From NCBI RefSeq assembly GCF_000421145.1, contig NZ_ATWH01000008.1:62001-126000 (forward strand): DNA of 64,000 nt, given 5' to 3'. Source of the stretch: Glaciibacter superstes DSM 21135 (lineage in GTDB: Bacteria > Actinomycetota > Actinomycetes > Actinomycetales > Microbacteriaceae). The translations under genes were made by a program, and so were the position numbers. Within the stretch, counting starts at the first letter, position 1, and every line of letters begins with the position of its first letter. Positions 58,355 to 64,000 of this stretch are shown here, piece after piece. The notes under the pieces were generated by a model that saw only the letters and a list, made by a program, of their open reading frames with translations, had not been told where the DNA came from and ran no database searches.

Positions 58355-59478
58355 GCGCTATGCGGCTGACGAGCGTGACCATGCACCAGCTCGAGATGCC
58401 GCTGGTGAGTCCGTTCACCACGTCGTTCTCCACTCAGACCGTTCGTCACGTCCTCCTCCTGGAGGCGCGACTGCGGGTCGGAGTCGATGAGTTCACCGGC
58501 TGGGGCGAATGCGTTGCAATGGCTGAGCCGCTGTATTCGTCTGAGTACCTGTCCGGGGCCGCGCACGTGCTGGAGACCTGGCTGGTGCCGAGGCTGATCG
58601 CGGCGGGCGACGTCTCAGCGGAGATGGTCGCACACCTTCTCGAACCGATCGTCGGGCACCGGATGGCGAAGGCCGCACTCGAGATGGCAATACTCGACGC
58701 CCAGTTGCGAGCAGACAACCGATCCTTCGCCTCCTACCTCGGAGCCACTCGAACGCATGTGCCGTCTGGCGTTTCAGTCGGCATCCATGACTCCGTGCCC
58801 GCACTCTTGCGCACCGTCAGTGGATACCTCGACGAGGGATACGCGCGCATCAAGCTGAAGATCAAGCCGGGCACCGACATCGAGCCTGTCCGGGCGGTAC
58901 GCGAGGAGTTCGGCGGCGACCTGCTCCTTCAGGTGGACGCCAATGCGGCGTACACACTCGCTGATGCGGCGCACCTCAAGCGCCTAGACGACTTCGACCT
59001 CCTGCTGATCGAGCAGCCCCTCGGCGAAGAAGACCTGCGCCAGCACGCCAGGCTGGCCGAACTCCTCGACACCCCCGTCTGCCTCGACGAGTCGATCGTG
59101 TCTGCGGCCAGCGCGGCCGACGCGATTGCCCTCGGCGCGGCATCCGTCATCAATATCAAGCCAGGACGGGTCGGCGGCTACCTCGAGGCCAGACGGATCC
59201 ACGACATCGCCAGGGCGAACGGCATCGCCGTCTGGTGCGGCGGGATGCTGGAGACCGGCATCGGCCGCGCTGCAAATGCGTCGCTGGCCGCATTGCCCGG
59301 CTTCACCCTGCCAGGCGACATCTCCGGCTCCGATCGTTTTTATGCTGAAGACATCACGGAGCCGATCGTCATGACCGCCGGCGAGGTCGCCGTGCCGACC
59401 GGACCCGGCTTCGGGGTAGACGTCATTCCCGAGCGCCTCGAGAAGTTTCGCGTGGGTGACGCGGCCACCGTCAGCTGA
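58351..59478 (+). CDS. MenC-like enolase-superfamily enzyme (OSBS / N-acylamino acid racemase)
   Basis: 375 residues. Enolase-superfamily residues are complete: KLKIKPG (catalytic KxK), LQVDANAAY, LIEQPL, CLDESI (metal ligands) and INIKPGRVGG (second Lys), with the MenC/NAAAR-type N-terminal capping domain. Such proteins catalyse o-succinylbenzoate synthesis for menaquinone and/or N-acyl- or N-succinylamino acid racemisation. No other men gene is nearby, and the tight coupling to an HxlR regulator favours the racemase role; undecided. Confidence 0.85.
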   Translation: MSAMRLTSVTMHQLEMPLVSPFTTSFSTQTVRHVLLLEARLRVGVDEFTGWGECVAMAEPLYSSEYLSGAAHVLETWLVPRLIAAGDVSAEMVAHLLEPIVGHRMAKAALEMAILDAQLRADNRSFASYLGATRTHVPSGVSVGIHDSVPALLRTVSGYLDEGYARIKLKIKPGTDIEPVRAVREEFGGDLLLQVDANAAYTLADAAHLKRLDDFDLLLIEQPLGEEDLRQHARLAELLDTPVCLDESIVSAASAADAIALGAASVINIKPGRVGGYLEARRIHDIARANGIAVWCGGMLETGIGRAANASLAALPGFTLPGDISGSDRFYAEDITEPIVMTAGEVAVPTGPGFGVDVIPERLEKFRVGDAATVS

Positions 59479-59567
59479 TCGATCGCGTCCGTACCGAACC
59501 AGCGGGCACGAGCGCAGGACGGCACACGGCCTGGGTCCCTAGCGCCCCGCAGACTCCCTATGGCATC

Positions 59568-59597
59568 CTCAGAGAATGGTCGTCCACTCTGCGCTGC
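59568..59597 (+). repeat. 30-bp repeated upstream element, copy 1
   Basis: Identical at 27 of 30 positions to 61506-61535. Begins CTCAGAGAATGG and ends CTCTGCGCTGC-like. Each copy is upstream of a secreted-protein gene and includes the start of a mini-ORF. Confidence 0.6.
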
Positions 59598-59662
59598 GCG
59601 CTCCGTGCACACGGGCGAGCGCCCACCCTGTGGCGGCCATTCGGGGAAACGATCTGGTGTGA
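59576..59662 (+). CDS. Possible 28-residue leader ORF
   Basis: ATG 59576 opens a 28-codon frame (MVVHSALRAPC...) that ends in TGA overlapping GTG 59659 of the next small ORF. Its first 22 bases lie in a 30-bp element repeated at 61506-61535, where a second short ORF (61514-61564, MAVTSALQARA...) precedes the lipoprotein gene. Coding is uncertain. Confidence 0.3.
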   Translation: MVVHSALRAPCTRASAHPVAAIRGNDLV

Positions 59663-59817
59663 ACACTCCCTCCAGACACCTCACCGGGCGCCAGGTCTCC
59701 GCCGACATCGGCGTCGGCGCAATGGTCACCAGCTACAACTACGACGGCGCCATCCCCGTGCCGAAGCCCACCCATCACGACCACGGCGGGTTGGAGGCCC
59801 TGGAGATCATCGCCTGA
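59659..59817 (+). CDS. Possible small ORF before the FAD oxidase
   Basis: 52 codons from GTG 59659 (GTGA overlap with the upstream mini-ORF), containing TSYNYDGAIPVPKPTHHDHG. No family recognised; the composition is plausible for coding and it is the only candidate in the 390-base gap 59479-59868. Could instead be a decayed gene remnant. Confidence 0.3.
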   Translation: MNTPSRHLTGRQVSADIGVGAMVTSYNYDGAIPVPKPTHHDHGGLEALEIIA

Positions 59818-59868
59818 ACCTCACACGCCGAGCCCGATTCCGCCATCACCCTGATCCCGAAGGACGCC

Positions 59869-61380
59869 ATGCCCACCATCGACCGCCGCCAGTTCCTCGT
59901 AGTCGGCAGCCTCGCCGCGCTCGGCATCGGCCTGACCGCCTGCACGACTGACGGTGACTGGGTCGCCATCGAGGCCAGCGCACTCGACGACCTCCGAAAG
60001 CGCCTGCACGGTACCGTGCTCATCCCCGGCGATGACGGCTTCACCAACGCCTGGATGCCGACAAACGGACGCTACCGCGACACCGTCCCGATGGTGGTCG
60101 CCCGCGTTGCCGATGAAACGGATGTCGTCGCCTGCGTGAACTGGGCGCGCGAGCACAACATTCAGCCGGTGCCCCGCGGAGGCGGACACAATTACGCCGG
60201 ACTGTCGACGACAACGGGACTCATCATCGACCTGAGCAAGCTCAACGCGGTGACGATCGACACTGACGCCGCGACCATGGTCACCGGTGGTGCCGCTTCG
60301 AACGGCGACATCTTCGGAGCCAGCACCGGGGGTGGGCTGATCCTCCCCGGAGGCACCTGTCTGAGCGTCGGCATCGGCGGCCTCGCCCTCGGCGGCGGCA
60401 TCGGCTACCACACCCGCTGGGCGGGGCTCACAGCCGACCTCCTCACCGGAACCAGGATGGTGACCGCATCGGGTGACATCGCCCTGGCCAGCGCCTCGAA
60501 GAACCCCGACCTGTTCTGGGCCTCACGCGGCGGTGCGGGCGGCAACTTTGGGATAAACACCGAGTTCACCTTCGACCTCGTACCGGTGCCGACCGGCGAC
60601 ATCGTCTACTACCGTTTCGACTGGCGCGGGGCGGATGCTGCGCTGGCGATGTTCAGCGCCGTCGATGCGCTTGAGCAGACGGCGCCACCCGAGTTCGTTG
60701 CCTCTGGCATGGCACAGGCGACACCGGTCGGTGCCGATGGCCCCCGCGAGGCGATCGATGTAATGCTGCGGGGTCAGTTCCTCGGCAGCATCGACGACTT
60801 CATGAGCCTGATCGCCCCCCTGCTCGCCGCCGCACCCCCGGCGAAGCAGCAGATCGTTGCGCAGCCGTTCTGGGAGACAGCGAAGATCTTCACTTCCGCT
60901 GAAGCCACCAACCACTCCTGGGGAGACATCTCCCGGTACACGGATGCCGCGTTGCCGGCATCCGCTCTGCAGAAGATGGTGGACCTGGTCGTCGACACTC
61001 CGAGCCGCACCGAAACCGACAACGCGGCCATGTTCATGCTGGGCTGGGTCGGCGGAGATGTCGTCGACCGCTTCGACCGCACCGAGACGGCGTATGTCCA
61101 CCGTGGCATGAAGAACATGGTCCGACCGTCGCCAGTCTGGTCGAACACCGCAGACGCAGGCGTCGCCGACGACCTGATGGACTGGACAGACGATGTCATC
61201 TCGGTATTCGACCCGCACACCCCACGCGAGAGTTACCAGAACTTCCCCAACCGGCGAATCGACGACTGGGCCCAGCAGTACTACGCAGAGAACCTCGACC
61301 GCCTGATCGATGTGAAGGCCGAATGGGACCCCGACAATCTCTTCCATTCCGAGCAGAGCATACCGACCGCCGCGAGCTGA
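59869..61380 (+). CDS. Secreted FAD-linked oxidase (berberine-bridge type)
   Basis: 503 residues. The N-terminus DRRQFLVVGSLAALGIGLTAC combines an Arg-Arg Tat-like motif with a lipobox, so it is probably an exported lipoprotein. FAD_binding_4 domain with PRGGGHNYAG (His that attaches FAD) and LPGGTCLSVGIGG (Cys for a second covalent bond), and C-terminal BBE-like YQNFPNRR...YYAENLDRL. Such enzymes oxidise sugars, alcohols or aromatic compounds with oxygen. ATG 59869 starts the frame. Confidence 0.88.
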   Translation: MPTIDRRQFLVVGSLAALGIGLTACTTDGDWVAIEASALDDLRKRLHGTVLIPGDDGFTNAWMPTNGRYRDTVPMVVARVADETDVVACVNWAREHNIQPVPRGGGHNYAGLSTTTGLIIDLSKLNAVTIDTDAATMVTGGAASNGDIFGASTGGGLILPGGTCLSVGIGGLALGGGIGYHTRWAGLTADLLTGTRMVTASGDIALASASKNPDLFWASRGGAGGNFGINTEFTFDLVPVPTGDIVYYRFDWRGADAALAMFSAVDALEQTAPPEFVASGMAQATPVGADGPREAIDVMLRGQFLGSIDDFMSLIAPLLAAAPPAKQQIVAQPFWETAKIFTSAEATNHSWGDISRYTDAALPASALQKMVDLVVDTPSRTETDNAAMFMLGWVGGDVVDRFDRTETAYVHRGMKNMVRPSPVWSNTADAGVADDLMDWTDDVISVFDPHTPRESYQNFPNRRIDDWAQQYYAENLDRLIDVKAEWDPDNLFHSEQSIPTAAS

Positions 61381-61505
61381 GCACTGCCACGGCGGCATAG
61401 TGCTGCGCGGGTTCGACCGTGGCCTCGGCAAAGGCGCCGCGAACGACCGGTCCGATCCGACTGGCGACCTGGGTCGCTCGTGCACGACGGATGCCGCGTG
61501 GGACG

Positions 61506-61535
61506 CTCAGAGAATGGCCGTCACCTCTGCGCTGC
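61506..61535 (+). repeat. 30-bp repeated upstream element, copy 2
   Basis: Second copy of the element at 59568-59597, ending 36 bases before the lipoprotein ATG at 61572. It contains the ATG (61514) of a 16-codon mini-ORF that stops at 61564 just before the lipoprotein's Shine-Dalgarno GGGAG. Confidence 0.6.
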
Positions 61536-61571
61536 AAGCTCGCGCATCTCGGCCCCGACCATAGGGAGCTC

Positions 61572-62810
61572 ATGCGTCGTCCACTCATCCTCACCGCCGC
61601 CGCCGTGACTGTCTTGGCACTCACCGCATGCACGGCCACGCCCGTAGCCACGTCGTCTGACGCGCCAGCGGCGACCGGCACATCGACCGCACCACCGGAA
61701 TCCGATGACCCGCGAGTGGCGGAAATCGCCGAGCTGGTCGATGCCACCGTCAGCGAGCACGCGCTCAAATCGGCGATCGTGCAGGTTCTCGTCGACGGGA
61801 AGGAACTGACGACCGTCGTTCTCGGCGAGTCGACGATGGGTGTTCCCGCCACCGCCGACATGCACTTCCGCAACGGGGCCGTCGCGATCTCCTACGTCGT
61901 CGCCGTGCTGCTGCAGCTCGTCGACGATGGCACCGTCTCACTTGACGACACCATCGACGAGTGGCTGCCTGAACTGCCGAACGCCGATGCGGTGACGCTG
62001 CGGATGCTGGTGAACATGACGAGCGGATACGCCGACCATGTCGCGGACCAGGACTTCCTCGATTCGCTGGATGCGGATCCGTTCCAGAACTACACCTCAG
62101 ATGATCTGATCGGCTTCAGCCTGGCCACACCACACCTGTTCGAACCAGGCACAAATTGGGACTACTCGCACGCCGGCTACGTCATGCTCGGGGAGGCACT
62201 CACCGCGGCCACCGGCAAGCCGATGTCGCAGCTGATGGACGAGCTCATCATCGAACCGCTGAAGCTGGACGACACGGTCGGCGATCAGGGCCCCCTCATC
62301 CCAGAGCCGGTACAACACGCGTTCACCGCCGAGCGCGGTGTCTGGGAGGATTCGACCTACTGGGATCCGTCGTGGACCCTCCCGGTCGGTGCTGTGCAGA
62401 CCACCACTATCAGCGACATGGCGCGCAGCTTCGATGCCATCGTCGGGGCCGGCGAATTACTCAGCCCCGAATCGTATGAGGCCATGGTGGCACCGAGCCT
62501 CGTTGGCTTCGGCTCGCCGCTCGAGGGGTGCAGCAGCTGCCACGAGCTGACCAAAGAGTGGAACTACGGACTCGGCGTTGTGCGGTCGGAGAACTGGTTG
62601 CTGCAGACGCCGTCGTTCGGGGGGTATGCCGGCGCCGTGGCGACCCTGCCGTCCGAACGGATCACGGTGGCGGCATCCGTCACATACACCGAGGCCAGCC
62701 AGACCGACTGGCCTGGAACACTCAGAAACCGCGCCGACGACCTGGTGAGGCGGATCGCCACGCTCCTCTCCCCCGACGACGCGCCGACCGCCTCACGCGC
62801 CGACGGCTGA
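61572..62810 (+). CDS. Beta-lactamase-fold lipoprotein with degenerate active site
   Basis: 412 residues; signal peptide with lipobox LTAC (Cys20) and a Thr/Ser/Pro linker. The body aligns with class C beta-lactamase/serine hydrolases (LLQLVDDGTVSLDDTIDEWLP, NMTSGY, LGEALTAATGKPM). Where SxxK is expected the sequence is FRNGAVAIS, lacking both Ser and Lys; YxN is YSHAGY; the HxG position reads SFGGYAG. It is thus probably a binding or regulatory pseudoenzyme. A CSSC pair near 318-321 is notable. Start ATG 61572 has GGGAG; the upstream in-frame extension is not coding. Confidence 0.85.
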   Translation: MRRPLILTAAAVTVLALTACTATPVATSSDAPAATGTSTAPPESDDPRVAEIAELVDATVSEHALKSAIVQVLVDGKELTTVVLGESTMGVPATADMHFRNGAVAISYVVAVLLQLVDDGTVSLDDTIDEWLPELPNADAVTLRMLVNMTSGYADHVADQDFLDSLDADPFQNYTSDDLIGFSLATPHLFEPGTNWDYSHAGYVMLGEALTAATGKPMSQLMDELIIEPLKLDDTVGDQGPLIPEPVQHAFTAERGVWEDSTYWDPSWTLPVGAVQTTTISDMARSFDAIVGAGELLSPESYEAMVAPSLVGFGSPLEGCSSCHELTKEWNYGLGVVRSENWLLQTPSFGGYAGAVATLPSERITVAASVTYTEASQTDWPGTLRNRADDLVRRIATLLSPDDAPTASRADG

Positions 62811-62913
62811 ACCGCAACGCGCGCCGGCTGGCCGGCGGGCGGCTGATACCCCGTACACCGGTGGCAACCGCGCCTGAGTCAGCCATCCGCCCGGGCTGGC
62901 GTAGCGTTGTGGC

Positions 62914-62940
62914 ATGAGAACGCGCGAGCATCCGGAGTAG
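62914..62940 (+). CDS. Possible leaderless 8-residue leader ORF
   Basis: MRTREHPE from ATG 62914, six bases after TAGCGT (62902-62907), ending four bases before the Pr6Pr-family gene start. The Shine-Dalgarno GGAG of that gene is inside this mini-ORF. Confidence 0.3.
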   Translation: MRTREHPE

Positions 62941-62944
62941 CCGG

Positions 62945-63607
62945 ATGAGGATCTCTGTGCGCACATCATTCGGCATCGGGCGGCTCCTCCTGGCCGCCGT
63001 GCAAGTCGCCGCCCTCGTCGGCAACTTCGACTACGTGCTCGGCTTTGCAACCTTTGCAACCGGCAACTTCTTCAGCTACTTCACCATCCAGAGCGCGATA
63101 GCCGCGGTGGTGATGTTCGTCGTCGGCGCCGTTCTGGCGCTTCGGACACAAGAGGATCCGCCCTGGTTCGACCTGTTCCGCTCGCTCGTGACCACCTACA
63201 TCATCGTCTCCGGCATCGTGTTCGCACTCATGGTCATCCAGTCGAACACGCGCGACTACCGCATCGATGTTCCCTGGTCTGACCAGGTGCTGCATTTCTG
63301 GGTGCCGGCCTTCGCCCTGCTCGACTGGCTGTTCGACCCGCACAAGGCGCGCGTGTCAGTGCGCATTCTGCGCTGGGTGGCGCTCTACCCGCTGGTCTGG
63401 GGCGTGTTCACGCTGGTGCGGGGCGCATCCGTCGGGTGGTATCCGTACTTCTTCCTCGATTCGGCGCAGGTGACTCCGCTCGAAATGCTGCTGTACTGCG
63501 CAATCTGCCTATTGATCATCGTTGGCATCACGGCCACCCTCGCGGCAACAACCCGCGTGCACCTCAGTCCGTGGTGGGAGCGCCGCGAGCCCGGCAGGGG
63601 ACGTTAG
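62945..63607 (+). CDS. Pr6Pr-family membrane protein
   Basis: 220 residues with six membrane segments and family stretches FFSYFTIQSAIAAVVMF, DQVLHFWVPAFALLDWLFDP and YPYFFLD. ATG 62945 has GGAG at 62934-62937. Function unknown; Pr6Pr proteins are widespread in actinobacteria. Confidence 0.85.
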   Translation: MRISVRTSFGIGRLLLAAVQVAALVGNFDYVLGFATFATGNFFSYFTIQSAIAAVVMFVVGAVLALRTQEDPPWFDLFRSLVTTYIIVSGIVFALMVIQSNTRDYRIDVPWSDQVLHFWVPAFALLDWLFDPHKARVSVRILRWVALYPLVWGVFTLVRGASVGWYPYFFLDSAQVTPLEMLLYCAICLLIIVGITATLAATTRVHLSPWWERREPGRGR

Positions 63608-63625
63608 CGGCGCAGCGCCAGCGGC

Positions 63626-63691
63626 CTGGGCACCCGGAAATACACTGGGCACCCACAATTTCGGGTGCCCACGGCAATATCGGGTGCCCAG
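63626..63691. terminator. Nested palindrome of four GGGCACCC-type boxes
   Basis: CTGGGCACCCG (63626-63636) pairs with CGGGTGCCCAG (63681-63691) and TGGGCACCC (63646-63654) with GGGTGCCCA (63663-63671). All four boxes share one 9-bp word, so alternative pairings are possible. Lies between convergent genes. Confidence 0.7.
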
Positions 63692-63730
63692 ACCGGGTCG
63701 GCTCGCACGCACGCTGCCCTCAGGCGCTGG

Positions 63731-64000
63731 CTAGTCCGGCGACTCGGCGGGTGGCTCGGTCAGAGCGCCGGTCTCCGGCACCTGGCCCGTGGCCGGGTCG
63801 GCGAACGGCTCGAGGCTCGCCAGTGCCGCAGCGAGAAATTCGTCATCGCCGACTTCGGCGAGACGAACGGCGGAGTCCGCCGCGATCAGCCCCATCAGCA
63901 CCGGCTCTCCGGTCAGCGGGGCGAGGTTGAACCAGGTGGCGAAGTCGGATGCCTTCGGCTCGGCCGTGGCCTCGGCATCCGAACCGGAGCCTGCGGACGG
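63731..64000 (-). CDS. Probable FAD-dependent amine oxidase, C-terminal part
   Basis: The frame enters from the right edge and stops at TAG 63731-63733. WFNLAPLTGEPVLMGLIAADSAVRLAEVGDDEFLAAAL-like sequence (split here) matches the substrate-domain segment of flavin monoamine oxidases. In full-length enzymes about 100 residues with the second FAD-contacting motif follow, whereas here only ~30 residues of Pro/Glu/Thr-rich sequence remain before the stop. Either the gene is truncated or the family differs. Preceded by a Gly/Ser/Ala-rich stretch. Confidence 0.45.
   Translation of the reverse strand, partial: PSAGSGSDAEATAEPKASDFATWFNLAPLTGEPVLMGLIAADSAVRLAEVGDDEFLAAALASLEPFADPATGQVPETGALTEPPAESPD

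Overview
The window is high-GC actinobacterial DNA with dense, short-gapped operons, GTG starts, ATGA/GTGA stop-start overlaps and lipobox lipoproteins. Frequent ggatgcc/gcatccg hexamers, sufS-sufU genes and a rifamycin-associated element upstream of a HelD-type helicase suggest a Microbacteriaceae-like soil or plant actinobacterium; that placement is inference. No tRNA, rRNA, CRISPR array, insertion sequence or prophage gene was seen. It reads as accessory chromosome, rich in carbohydrate uptake and catabolism.

Region 1 (about 0.8-14.6 kb) is a sugar/polyol/sugar-acid island around an RpiR/SIS regulator. On the minus strand lie a ribose-type ABC transporter (ATPase, permease, binding protein), a Zn-alcohol dehydrogenase, the RpiR gene, a 2-hydroxyacid dehydrogenase, a shikimate-dehydrogenase-like protein, a KDPG-type aldolase and a cupin-type phosphoglucose isomerase. 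Divergent on the plus strand are a second Zn-alcohol dehydrogenase, an SDR, an FGGY kinase and a phosphotriesterase-like lactonase. TGTAGT-N3-ACTACA palindromes sit in both control regions. The transporter operon and the plus-strand dehydrogenase operon each begin with a small upstream peptide ORF that has a strong Shine-Dalgarno and overlaps the first structural gene by ATGA. An orphan VapC-like PIN gene follows.

Region 2 (15.2-20.9 kb) is a CUT1 sugar ABC transporter with a Gfo/Idh/MocA oxidoreductase lacking the EKP lysine and a LacI regulator. Region 3 (21-26.4 kb) holds a HelR/HelD-like RNA polymerase helicase with an upstream rifamycin-associated element, a LuxR-type two-component pair and a membrane protein. 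Region 4 (26.6-35.8 kb) is a ROK-regulated divergon: SDR and Gfo/Idh on one side, and on the other a polar amino-acid-type ABC transporter with asparaginase-II-like, CutC and ROK kinase genes, a combination suggesting uptake of an amino-acid/sugar conjugate.

Region 5 (35.8-42.7 kb) is a two-gene module of very large proteins: a 1308-residue fusion with a helical N-terminal region, a glycine zipper and an endonuclease/exonuclease/phosphatase domain, and a 972-residue partner of unknown function. Region 6 (43-52.4 kb) has a trehalose-synthase-like GH13 enzyme with an LLM flavin oxidoreductase, an IclR regulator next to a 2-oxoacid/acetoin dehydrogenase E1 alpha/beta operon ending in a free-standing lipoyl domain, sufU-sufS, a heme-degrading-domain protein and a second KDPG-type aldolase.

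Region 7 (52.7-64 kb) holds small membrane proteins, two MFS transporters, acylphosphatase, an HxlR regulator coupled to a MenC-like enolase-superfamily enzyme, a Tat/lipoprotein FAD oxidase, a beta-lactamase-fold lipoprotein whose catalytic motifs are all degenerate, a Pr6Pr-family membrane protein and, at the right edge, part of a probable amine oxidase. Convergent gene junctions repeatedly carry long GC-rich palindromes, one family of which occurs at least three times. Several genes look leaderless, with a TANNNT -10 box exactly six bases before the start codon.
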